NCBI GenBank assembly: GCA_017940605.1 | Contig: JAGAYF010000015.1 | Coordinates: forward strand, 1 to 43,632 | From: Bacteroidaceae bacterium | Lineage (GTDB): Bacteria > Bacteroidota > Bacteroidia > Bacteroidales > Bacteroidaceae | Direction: 5' to 3' | DNA: 43,632 bases | Position numbers and translations under genes: made by a program | The notes under the pieces: model-generated | The model's database searches: none | Seen by the model: the letters and a program-made list of their open reading frames with translations, nothing else | Told to the model about the DNA's origin: nothing | Part shown: piece by piece, positions 35,756-43,218 of the stretch | How positions within the stretch are numbered: position 1 is the first letter of the stretch | Layout of the letters: each line of letters starts with the position of its first letter

Positions 35756-36496
35756 TCAGAAAAAGTCGTACTTAATGCCGAAGCAAAGACTCAGAATGTC
35801 GCCTAATTTCAAGTAGGAGTTGGGAATGGCGCTTACCAAGTACAGGTCGTTGGTGCTTAGCTCATAGTAGAGCGAAATGCTGCTGATGCGCCGCCGCTTT
35901 TGCATGGGAATCTGGTAGCGAAAGCGTTCGCCTACAAAGACATTGCTCCTGACACTTGTGGAAAAGCCATAGTAGCGCTTGGGGTATTTGGAGGGTTGGC
36001 GCGACCAGAACTCCTCGCCAAATACAGTGTTGAAGAACAAGCCGCAGGAAAGCGGCTCAAACTGCCAATTTCCGTGCAACGTAATGCGAAAGGGAATGTA
36101 TCCCTGCTTGATGGTCATGGTAAGTTTGCTGGTACGTGTGTCATAGGCGGGCAGGAATCCGAACATGAGGTCGGTTTCCCAAATGCGCCGCTGCTTTCCG
36201 TAGTGCCACCCCATGCCTGCCGACAGCAGGCCGATGCTGCCGGCGTACTGCAGCTTGACCTGCGAAGGGATGAGCCCATGCCAGAAACGATTGTAGCGTT
36301 CAATGCGCTTGCGATAGATTTCGTTGAGTAGCAGCACCGAGTCACTGTCATGATTGAGGTCATCGGCTGCCCATGCTGCGGCCGTACCCATGCCGTGCGA
36401 GGGCAATGCCAGGCTCTCGCCACGTTCCTGCGCAATGGCAGCAGTGGTCAACGGCAGCAGAAGTAAGATGAGGATGCTATATCTTGACAGCTTCAT
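35756..36496 (-). CDS. Predicted outer-membrane beta-barrel protein
   Basis: A 246-residue protein with a signal peptide (cleaved near AAIAQ, residue 21-22). From residue 80 it alternates polar and hydrophobic residues with many Tyr/Phe/Trp, as in a small barrel ([53 protein letters not shown]). It ends in FGIKYDFF, and a terminal Phe is typical of outer-membrane proteins. I do not recognise the family. Its ATG lies 20 nt inside the end of the metallophosphoesterase gene, so the two are translationally coupled and probably work at the envelope together. An earlier in-frame ATG further inside that gene is rejected because it precedes the signal peptide. Confidence 0.7.
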   Translation of the reverse strand: MKLSRYSILILLLLPLTTAAIAQERGESLALPSHGMGTAAAWAADDLNHDSDSVLLLNEIYRKRIERYNRFWHGLIPSQVKLQYAGSIGLLSAGMGWHYGKQRRIWETDLMFGFLPAYDTRTSKLTMTIKQGYIPFRITLHGNWQFEPLSCGLFFNTVFGEEFWSRQPSKYPKRYYGFSTSVRSNVFVGERFRYQIPMQKRRRISSISLYYELSTNDLYLVSAIPNSYLKLGDILSLCFGIKYDFF

Positions 36497-37304
36497 AAGT
36501 GTAGGTGTCGCGTGTGATGGTGAATACCAGATACGTGCGTTCCTTGGCGCAGGCACATTGGTAGTAAGGAACACCGCCCTCGAATGGGTATTCAATGGTC
36601 GTGTGGTGGTTGTGTCCGCAGATGCAGAACTTCAAATTGGGGAACTGGTTCAGGCTGTACTCAAAATAGTCCAATACGTTGTTGTTGAACTGCTCGCTGC
36701 CGGGTTTGGCATGCATGGCCACCACGGTCTGTACCGCGTTGGGGCAGAGGTTGTGCAAGTCAGTCTTGATGTATTCAAAATCGGGTACGGCAATGGAGTA
36801 GTCATATTCAAAGGCATTGGTGTTGAGGCACAGGAAATGCACGAAACCCGCGTCGAAACTGAAGTTGACGTCGCCGTACAGCTGTTGATACACGTCCTCG
36901 CCCGTACCCAGGCAGTCGTGGTTGCCGATAAGGCAGACATAGGGCATGGACAGCTTTTGGTAGATGTTGCGCATCCACAGGAATTCCTTGGTAAGGCCAA
37001 AGTCGGTATGGTCGCCGCAGTGGATGACAAAGTCAATGTCACCCCGTTGGTTGATGGCTTTTATTAAGTCTTCTGTATCATCGTACCACCGTTGCGTATC
37101 TGAAATTTCGGCAAAGCGTATGGTATCCTTGTCGGCGCACAATGCCTCTATCTTACGGATGTTTTCTTGGGTCAGATGCCTTGCGCCGTCCAGGCGTCCG
37201 TCATAGGGGTGGTACTCTATGAGGTCGCATGAGGTCACCCCAATGCAGATGAAGAGGATGGCCAAGAGAAACCTGGGATGTAGAGGGTAAGGCACTCGTT
37301 TCAT
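36477..37304 (-). CDS. Metallophosphoesterase lipoprotein
   Basis: A 275-residue lipoprotein with lipobox GVTSC and lipidated Cys26. The mature part is a calcineurin-like phosphoesterase: EISDTQRW (the DxH of most members is DxQ here), IHCGDHTD, LIGNHD, AMHAKP and CGHNHHT provide the metal ligands of a two-metal centre. It hydrolyses phosphate esters outside the cytosol; the substrate is unknown. The Met opening the signal sequence (MKRVPYP) is used rather than one six codons earlier. A TAACTTTG box begins just upstream, and repeat array D lies further upstream in the same orientation. The predicted outer-membrane gene overlaps its end by 20 nt. Confidence 0.83.
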   Translation of the reverse strand: MKRVPYPLHPRFLLAILFICIGVTSCDLIEYHPYDGRLDGARHLTQENIRKIEALCADKDTIRFAEISDTQRWYDDTEDLIKAINQRGDIDFVIHCGDHTDFGLTKEFLWMRNIYQKLSMPYVCLIGNHDCLGTGEDVYQQLYGDVNFSFDAGFVHFLCLNTNAFEYDYSIAVPDFEYIKTDLHNLCPNAVQTVVAMHAKPGSEQFNNNVLDYFEYSLNQFPNLKFCICGHNHHTTIEYPFEGGVPYYQCACAKERTYLVFTITRDTYTYEAVKI

Positions 37305-37309
37305 GGTTA

Positions 37310-37317
37310 CAAAGTTA
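37310..37317 (-). promoter_or_regulatory. -7 box very close to the metallophosphoesterase start
   Basis: On the - strand this reads TAACTTTG, a full match to TAnnTTTG, ending 5 nt before the ATG at 37304. If used, the transcript would begin at or next to the start codon (leaderless). No -33 element is visible, so a chance match is possible. Confidence 0.4.
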
Positions 37318-37457
37318 CGCATTGATTTTCTAATATCATTGTGTTTCAGTGAAGTTTAAGTGGTCTGTTTGGAACTTTTTCTGTTCCTTTTTTCTTTTTC
37401 CTCTATTCAGATGGTGCGTTCCTTACGACATGGAAGGAAATCCTGTTGCCCATGTTC

Positions 37458-37545
37458 CCTCTACGGGCAAGGCGCAAAAACTGCTCCAATGCGGTCCAAT
37501 AAATTTCCGACAAGGCGTGCCGTTTCGGCGTATGGGGCGTATAAA
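37458..37545 (-). repeat. Degenerate 21-22 bp tandem array D (four units, - strand)
   Basis: Read on the - strand, cores begin at 37539 (CGCCCCA), 37517 (CGCCTTG), 37493 (CGCATTG) and 37474 (CGCCTTG), spaced 22, 24 and 19 nt. The second is followed by TCGGAAATTT, close to TCTGAAATTT in array B. It is less regular than the other three. It sits in the 582-nt divergent gap between the metallophosphoesterase and the MATE gene, oriented towards the former. A forward CGCCTTG at 37602-37608 stands alone. Elsewhere the gap has CCAACCAT/ATGGTTGG (37705-37712, 37738-37745) as a loose inverted repeat and no gene. Confidence 0.6.
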
Positions 37546-37845
37546 ATCACCTTTCTTCCCCATATGGATGAATATGGTCCTTTTCGCGCGGTGTCATGAG
37601 CCGCCTTGATGGTCCGGATTGTGTCTTTTGAAAAATGTCTTACCTGATCTTCTGTCTTCACCTTTCCCCCTCCTTGTTCTGACGTGAGGGACAGCTGGTT
37701 TGCCCAACCATCGGGACTGATGGTGTGCTTTTCCTTATGGTTGGCAGCCGCTGCGCGGTTTCATCTTCCCGGCTTGGCCAGTCGGCAAGCCATGGCATGA
37801 TGTTTTTTCTTGGCAAGGAATAGGGGAGTGGGCATATCTTTTTTA

Positions 37846-37853
37846 TATCTTTG
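37846..37853 (+). promoter_or_regulatory. -7 box of the MATE gene
   Basis: TATCTTTG, the same box as at serine palmitoyltransferase, 33 nt before the ATG at 37887. It rules out starts upstream of about 37860. Confidence 0.65.
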
Positions 37854-37886
37854 CATTTTGATTGGTATTATGATGCCTTGTGCCCT

Positions 37887-39296
37887 ATGACAAAAGATGA
37901 ATTGCTGCTGAGAATCCGCGAGGGTGGGGAACTGACGCGTGAGCATCAGCTGAGGCTTGTGGCCCTGCTGAGTGTTCCTGCCATTGTTGCGCAGGTCTCC
38001 AATATCCTGATGAATTACATTGACGCTGCCATGACGGGGTCGCTCGGGGCTAACCCCAGTGCAAGCATAGGGCTGGTTTCTACGACGCTGTGGCTGTTCT
38101 GGAGCGTCGTGTCGTGTGTATCCACGGGTTTCTCTGTCCAGGTGGCGCATCGCATCGGGGCTAATGACTTCAGGGGCGCACGTGATGTGCTGCGCCAATC
38201 CATTGTGTCGAGCATCGTGGTCAGCGTGCTGACTGCGCTCGTGGGGGCGGCCATTGCCTGGCAGCTTCCCGTGTGGCTGGGAGGCGAAGAAGTGATACGC
38301 CACGATGCCACCGTCTATTTTCTGATATTTGTATTGGGGATGCCGTTGGCCATGATGGACATGCTGGCGGGCGCAATGTTGCGTTGTGCCGGCGACATGA
38401 AGACACCCAGCGTGGCCAACATAGTAATGTGTGTGTTGGACATCCTGTTTAACTTTTTCCTCATCTTTCCGTCGCGTATGGTTGAGCTAATGGGACACCC
38501 GCTGTGGATTCCCGGTGCAGGATGGGGAGTTGCCGGTGCGGCCGTGGGCACATGCCTGGCCGAGGCTGTCGTGGCGGGCTGGCTTATGTGGTACGCCACG
38601 GTCAGGAGCAAGGAACTGGCGTTGTGGCAGGAAGTGGGCAGTTTCCTGCCTACGAAGGTTACGCTCAAGAGGGCATACGGCATAGCTGCGCCCATGTTCG
38701 TGCAGCGCGTAGTGATGAATGTAGCCCAGATCGTCAGTACCATGATTGTTGCGCCCCTGGGCGCAGTGGCAATTGCGGCCAATTCGTTTGGTATTACGGC
38801 CGAGAGCCTGTGCTACATGCCGGGCTATGGCATAGGAGAGGCCGCAACGACCCTGGTTGGCCAAAGCCTGGGGGCCGGACGCAAGGACCTTACGCGCCGG
38901 TTGGCATGGATGACGGTGTGGGTGGGCATACTGGTCATGACGCTCATGGGGGCGGTCATGTGGCTGGGCGCTCCGTGGATGATGGACTTGTTGACTCCTG
39001 TGGAAGAAGTGAGGAGGCTTGGCGCAGAGTGCCTGCGCATTGAGGCGTGGGCCGAGCCGATGTTTGCTGCCTCGATAGTGGCCTACGGTGTCTTTGTCGG
39101 CGCTGGCGATACCATGAAGCCGGCTGTGATGAACCTGGTGTCCATGTGGGCTGTCCGCATTACGCTGGCGGCAGTGCTTGCTCCCACGATGGGACTGCAC
39201 GGTGTGTGGATTGCCATGGCAATCGAGTTGTCGTTCCGCGGCTTGATATTCCTGGCGCGGCTGAAATGGGGCGGCTGGATAAGGGAACTCAAATAA
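37887..39296 (+). CDS. MATE-family multidrug/Na+ antiporter
   Basis: A 469-residue integral membrane protein with twelve hydrophobic segments in two homologous halves, as in MATE exporters. Family features include LSVPAIVAQVSNILMNYIDA in helix 1, the conserved GLGxxxQ-like stretch GYGIGEAATTLVGQSLGAGR in the second half, and the polar kink residues. It exports cationic or other compounds against Na+ or H+. The start at 37887 follows the -7 box; upstream codons are excluded. It converges on menA with only 12 nt between stops. GC-rich codon use matches its surroundings. Confidence 0.9.
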   Translation: MTKDELLLRIREGGELTREHQLRLVALLSVPAIVAQVSNILMNYIDAAMTGSLGANPSASIGLVSTTLWLFWSVVSCVSTGFSVQVAHRIGANDFRGARDVLRQSIVSSIVVSVLTALVGAAIAWQLPVWLGGEEVIRHDATVYFLIFVLGMPLAMMDMLAGAMLRCAGDMKTPSVANIVMCVLDILFNFFLIFPSRMVELMGHPLWIPGAGWGVAGAAVGTCLAEAVVAGWLMWYATVRSKELALWQEVGSFLPTKVTLKRAYGIAAPMFVQRVVMNVAQIVSTMIVAPLGAVAIAANSFGITAESLCYMPGYGIGEAATTLVGQSLGAGRKDLTRRLAWMTVWVGILVMTLMGAVMWLGAPWMMDLLTPVEEVRRLGAECLRIEAWAEPMFAASIVAYGVFVGAGDTMKPAVMNLVSMWAVRITLAAVLAPTMGLHGVWIAMAIELSFRGLIFLARLKWGGWIRELK

Positions 39297-39308
39297 AACT
39301 GACGGGAT

Positions 39309-40196
39309 TTAACTCAACAAGATACCAACGGAAAGTAGGATTCCGAAGATAAGCATATTGCGTGACGTGAGTCCCAGCACCTTGTTGAGGGCACGTCCTT
39401 CACGGATGCGGACCATCTTGTTCCATGTTTGGAAGTGAAGGGGTAGGTACAGCAACGGCAGAAGGATGGACCATCCCTGATGGGTGATACACAGGAGCAG
39501 GGGGAACAAGCAGCCTGCTATTCCCGTTATCAAATACTGGCGGTTGCCAAAGGTCTCTCCAAAGTGTGCAATGAGTGTACGTTTGCCCGATATGCGGTCG
39601 GTGTCGCGGTCGCGGTAGTTGTTGACGATAAGCAAGAGGTCGATGATGCAGCCTACGGAGAGGGAACAAACGATGCTCTCCCAATGGAGTGTGCCGCTGA
39701 CGACAAAATATGTTCCCATGACAGGGACGAAACCGAAAAACACAAAGACCAGCAAATCGCCCAGCCCCATGTAGGAAAGTCGGGTGGTGTAGAGAAAGGC
39801 AAACAATACGCACGCTGCCCCCAACGCAATGAGCCATGGACTGCTCCACAAAAGTACGGTTGCTCCCACGGCGCAGGCGGCTGTGACGACAAGGGCAATT
39901 CCCATCTTCATCGCCTTGGGGGTAATCCATCCTTGAGCGCATGCGCGCTCTGGGCCTAAACGGTCGGACCTGTCAGTGCCTCTCAGGAAATCGTAGAGGT
40001 CGTTGATGAAGTTGGCAGCAATTTGCATGAGGCAGGCAAAGGCAAAACAGAGCGAGGCAGGCCCAATGGCATGATATCCGTCGTGCCATGCCAATGCTGC
40101 ACCGACCAATACGGGAACGCATGCCCCCGTCAGTGTCTTGGGCCTGGCTGCAAGCATCCAGGCCTTGCATGAGTTGGGGCGTACTTCGCTATACAT
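39309..40196 (-). CDS. menA: 1,4-dihydroxy-2-naphthoate polyprenyltransferase
   Basis: A 295-residue UbiA-superfamily prenyltransferase with about eight transmembrane helices. The first Asp-rich motif is NDLYD (65-69) and the second NNYRDRDTD near residue 190; both bind Mg2+-prenyl diphosphate. RPKTLTGACVPVLVG at the N-terminus is typical of MenA. It attaches the prenyl tail to dihydroxynaphthoate in menaquinone synthesis, the quinone that GlpABC would reduce. It is 33 nt downstream of the decarboxylase beta gene and may be read from that operon. Confidence 0.92.
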   Translation of the reverse strand: MYSEVRPNSCKAWMLAARPKTLTGACVPVLVGAALAWHDGYHAIGPASLCFAFACLMQIAANFINDLYDFLRGTDRSDRLGPERACAQGWITPKAMKMGIALVVTAACAVGATVLLWSSPWLIALGAACVLFAFLYTTRLSYMGLGDLLVFVFFGFVPVMGTYFVVSGTLHWESIVCSLSVGCIIDLLLIVNNYRDRDTDRISGKRTLIAHFGETFGNRQYLITGIAGCLFPLLLCITHQGWSILLPLLYLPLHFQTWNKMVRIREGRALNKVLGLTSRNMLIFGILLSVGILLS

Positions 40197-40229
40197 ATAT
40201 TATATATAGGAAAGGAGAAAACTGTCGGT

Positions 40230-41387
40230 CTAATTGAGGAAACCTAACAGGACACCGGCTGCCAATGCACTGCCAATCACGCCCGCCACATTGGGCCCCA
40301 TGGCATGCATCAGCAAGAAGTTGCTCTTGTCGTATTCTTGTCCTACCTGATTGCTGATTCGGGCGCTCATGGGGACGGCAGAGACTCCGGCATTTCCGAT
40401 GAGCGGATTGATTTTCCTGCCTTCGGGCAGGAAAACGTTCATGAGTTTTACGAAAATGATGCCCGAGGCCGTCGCAACAATAAAGGATAGTGCGCCTATC
40501 AGGAAGATGAGCAATGTTTTTGTGGTCAAGAACTCACTGGCTTGGGTGGAGCAACCTACTGTAAGGCCAAGCAGAATGACAACGATGTCATTGAGTGAAG
40601 TGCTGGCGGTCTTGGCCAAACGCGTGGTCTTTGTGCTTTCCTTTAGCAGGTTGCCGAAAAACAGCATCCCCAATAAGGGAAGCCCTGACGGGACGAGGAA
40701 TGTTGTCATCAGCAATCCCATGATGGGAAACAGGATGCGTTCGGTCTGGGACACATGGCGGCCGGGTTTCATGCGTATGGTACGCTCTTTTGGGTTGGTG
40801 AGCAAGCGCATGAGCGGCGGTTGGATGAGCGGAACGAGTGCCATGTAGGAATATGCACAGACGGCAATTGCCCCCATGAGGTTGGGGGCTAATTTTGAGG
40901 AAAGGAAAATGGCCGTTGGGCCGTCGGCACCGCCAATAATGGCGATGCCGGCAGCCTGATTAGGCTCAAAACCCATGGCCAGTGCCAGCATATAGGCGGC
41001 AAAGATGCCAAACTGGGCAGCGCCGCCTACCAATAATAATTTGGGGTTGGACAAAAGAGCCGTAAAGTCGGTCAGCGCACCGATTCCAAGGAATATAAGG
41101 GGCGGATACCAGCCGTTGACAACGCCCGAGTAGAAGAAATTCAGTACGGAGTTGTCTTCATACAGGCCTATCTCCAATCCGATGGCCTTAAAAGGGATGT
41201 TGCCCAGGATAATGCCGAATCCGATGGGTACAAGCAGTAGTGGTTCAAAATCTCGCTTGATGGCCAGGCGCAGAAATATGAACCCTACGAGAATCATAAT
41301 GTAATTCCCGTAATATCCGCAGGCAAATCCGGTAAATGTAAGGAAGTCGGCAAGTTTGGTCCCAATGAAGGCCCACAGACTGTCCAT
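40230..41387 (-). CDS. mmdB: Na+-translocating decarboxylase beta subunit (methylmalonyl-CoA or oxaloacetate decarboxylase)
   Basis: A 385-residue membrane protein with about ten helices, the Na+-pumping beta subunit. The signature GGADGPTAIF (from residue 152) contains the conserved Asp155 that in OadB takes part in Na+ binding. It decarboxylates carboxybiotin and moves Na+ out of the cell. A second conserved region GNAGVSAVPMSARI is at the C-terminal third. The gene order with the biotin carrier and carboxyltransferase favours methylmalonyl-CoA decarboxylase of the succinate-propionate route, but oxaloacetate decarboxylase cannot be excluded from beta alone. Confidence 0.9.
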   Translation of the reverse strand: MDSLWAFIGTKLADFLTFTGFACGYYGNYIMILVGFIFLRLAIKRDFEPLLLVPIGFGIILGNIPFKAIGLEIGLYEDNSVLNFFYSGVVNGWYPPLIFLGIGALTDFTALLSNPKLLLVGGAAQFGIFAAYMLALAMGFEPNQAAGIAIIGGADGPTAIFLSSKLAPNLMGAIAVCAYSYMALVPLIQPPLMRLLTNPKERTIRMKPGRHVSQTERILFPIMGLLMTTFLVPSGLPLLGMLFFGNLLKESTKTTRLAKTASTSLNDIVVILLGLTVGCSTQASEFLTTKTLLIFLIGALSFIVATASGIIFVKLMNVFLPEGRKINPLIGNAGVSAVPMSARISNQVGQEYDKSNFLLMHAMGPNVAGVIGSALAAGVLLGFLN

Positions 41388-41399
41388 AGAAAGAATTTC

Positions 41400-41897
41400 T
41401 TATCCGATGGTAAGCAAAACAGTTCCCTCCATGACGGAGTCGCCCTTGTTTACGTTGATGGATGTAACCGTTCCGTCACATTCTGCCGTGATTTCGTTCT
41501 CCATTTTCATGGCTTCCAGAATCAGAACGGCCTGTCCGTTGGTCACTTTGTCGCCTACGGCCACCTTGATGTCGTTGATGACACCTGGAAGTGGGGCTTT
41601 GATGGGAGTTCCGCCTGCTGGAGCTGCGGCTGCAGGGGCAGCTGCAGGTTGTGCTGGGGCAGCGGCTTTGGGAGATTCAGTTTTGGACTCTTCTGCCTTG
41701 GGTGCTTCAGCCACGGGTGCGGCTACGGGGACAGCTGGCTGGGCTGGGGCGGCCGGAGCGGCGGCTGAGGCTGTACCATTCTGAATCTCTACATCATATG
41801 ATGTGCCATTGACTGTGACTTTGGCCTGATTCCCTACAACGGATTGGATGTTGACGGTGTATTCAACGCCATTGATTTTGTACTTGTATTCTTTCAT
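41400..41897 (-). CDS. mmdC: Biotin carboxyl carrier subunit (gamma)
   Basis: A 165-residue protein in three parts: an N-terminal strand-rich segment (1-40), an Ala/Pro-rich flexible linker (about 43-92), and a C-terminal biotinyl domain with EAMKMENE, where Lys131 is the biotinylation site. The linker lets the biotin swing between the carboxyltransferase (alpha) and the membrane beta subunit. It lies 12 nt upstream of the beta gene. Confidence 0.92.
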   Translation of the reverse strand: MKEYKYKINGVEYTVNIQSVVGNQAKVTVNGTSYDVEIQNGTASAAAPAAPAQPAVPVAAPVAEAPKAEESKTESPKAAAPAQPAAAPAAAAPAGGTPIKAPLPGVINDIKVAVGDKVTNGQAVLILEAMKMENEITAECDGTVTSINVNKGDSVMEGTVLLTIG

Positions 41898-41918
41898 CTT
41901 GATTTTATTTGTATTCAG

Positions 41919-42185
41919 TTAAAAATTCGTGTTTGTAAAGCCGAATGCCTTGGAATTCCATTCCGTGGGCTTGTGTATAATGGTGATGATACCGCTTTCC
42001 TCATCGTGATCGCTGTTGCTCACACAATTGCTCAGGGCCAGGGCAATGAGGGCGGCGTGCAGTTGTGCCTCGGGGCTTTGTGCCGCAGCACCGGTTGCGC
42101 CTTCCCATTTCAGGGATGAGGCATCGCTGCCGTCAAGCACCAATTCGAGGTCTAGGTTTTGTGATTTTATTCTTAATATACTCAT
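41919..42185 (-). CDS. MmdE-like small subunit, homologous to the end of the delta subunit
   Basis: An 88-residue soluble protein. Its C-terminal half (ALIALALSNCV, then HDEESGIITI and EWN) matches the C-terminal tail of the upstream delta-like protein (VAIGLALHEYS, then HDPESGIITI and RWN). In Veillonella methylmalonyl-CoA decarboxylase the epsilon subunit MmdE is known to resemble the end of MmdD, so this is probably its counterpart. The ATG at 42185 is used because earlier in-frame codons fall inside the upstream gene. It lies 21 nt upstream of the biotin carrier gene. Confidence 0.68.
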   Translation of the reverse strand: MSILRIKSQNLDLELVLDGSDASSLKWEGATGAAAQSPEAQLHAALIALALSNCVSNSDHDEESGIITIIHKPTEWNSKAFGFTNTNF

Positions 42186-42226
42186 CGCAATTTTGTTTTG
42201 TGTTGGTTCAGCCAGCATGTTGGCTG

Positions 42227-43189
42227 CTATTGTTTCAATGTGCGTTCCTGAAGTTCGCGCCCGTGGTCGTTCCATCTGTTACCGCCCTGTCGGCGTATGG
42301 TGATGATGCCGCTTTCGGGGTCGTGCGCCTGGCTGGAACTGTATTCATGCAGTGCCAATCCAATGGCTACCCATGTGGCATCGTTCTCACTCAGATCCAA
42401 GCTAATGGCGGCCATGGTCGCTGCGTCGGCAGGGCTGGCTGCGTGATTTCTCGGACCGTGACGGTAGATGTCGTAGGCATCGGAGATCTTGCTGAACAGG
42501 ACGAAAACGATGAAAAGCAAGAGTATGCTGCCGAAGACGATACCCATGGCCATCAGGGACAGGGCAACCCCATAGGGGTCTTTTTCTTTGAACTCGCCCA
42601 CCTTGTCTCCTTTTTTGTGAAAGTTGTCATTGGCGGCCTTGGGGGTGATTTCGTCGAAGGAGCATGCTTTCCATGTCCGTCGGTTCTTACTTTCGTCGTA
42701 GAAACAGGCCCATGACTGGTCCTTACCCAATGTGGGGGGTACGGTGACCGAGTCAAGTAAAGTCTCGCCGTTGCCATCGTAGAAGGCAATGAAGTTGGAA
42801 CGTCCGCCCTGCAGTACAAAGTTGAGGTGCAGCGTTCCCAGGTTGGTCTTGCCGTCCGCAAAGAACACAATCTGTTGGCGTGGGCTGACCTTAGTCTGCG
42901 GATCGCCGATGGCAATGGGGCTCATCATGCTGATGCGCTGTGCTGCCGTCAACGTTTCGTCCAGAACGGCGGGGTTGTCGGTCAGATAGCATCCGCCCAG
43001 GTTGATAGAACTCCAGGAAGTATTGGTAATTTCAATCCATGCCCCCCTGTCACCGTATTCATCGGTGAGTCCGGTGGTGTTTTCCACGAGAACCTCGCTT
43101 ATCTTGAAGTGTTCGTTTCCCTGTCCCCAGGCATGTTGTGCGCTGAGGCCCAGAAGTATCGATACCGTCAAGGTGAGAAACCTACGCAT
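42227..43189 (-). CDS. OadG/MmdD-like delta subunit with an N-terminal lamin-tail domain
   Basis: A 320-residue protein: signal peptide (1-23, ending HAWGQ), a beta-sandwich of lamin-tail type (about 27-155; ISEVLVENTTG, GAWIEITNTS, GGCYLTDNP, QIVFFADGK), one transmembrane helix at 206-232, then a cytosolic tail (about 235-320). The helix plus tail corresponds to the delta/gamma (OadG/MmdD) subunit that assembles the decarboxylase complex. The large N-terminal domain would face the periplasm and is not found in classical Veillonella MmdD. The ATG directly before the signal sequence is chosen. It lies 29 nt downstream of the carboxyltransferase stop. Confidence 0.82.
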   Translation of the reverse strand: MRRFLTLTVSILLGLSAQHAWGQGNEHFKISEVLVENTTGLTDEYGDRGAWIEITNTSWSSINLGGCYLTDNPAVLDETLTAAQRISMMSPIAIGDPQTKVSPRQQIVFFADGKTNLGTLHLNFVLQGGRSNFIAFYDGNGETLLDSVTVPPTLGKDQSWACFYDESKNRRTWKACSFDEITPKAANDNFHKKGDKVGEFKEKDPYGVALSLMAMGIVFGSILLLFIVFVLFSKISDAYDIYRHGPRNHAASPADAATMAAISLDLSENDATWVAIGLALHEYSSSQAHDPESGIITIRRQGGNRWNDHGRELQERTLKQ

Positions 43190-43218
43190 GTGGCAGAAAG
43201 GCACGGATGAAGGCTTGA

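Noticed and set aside
41400-41897. Oxaloacetate decarboxylase rather than methylmalonyl-CoA decarboxylase
   Set aside because: Beta and biotin subunits do not separate the two, but the partial upstream gene is an acyl-CoA carboxyltransferase, whereas oxaloacetate decarboxylase alpha is of another family. Kept only as a minor alternative.
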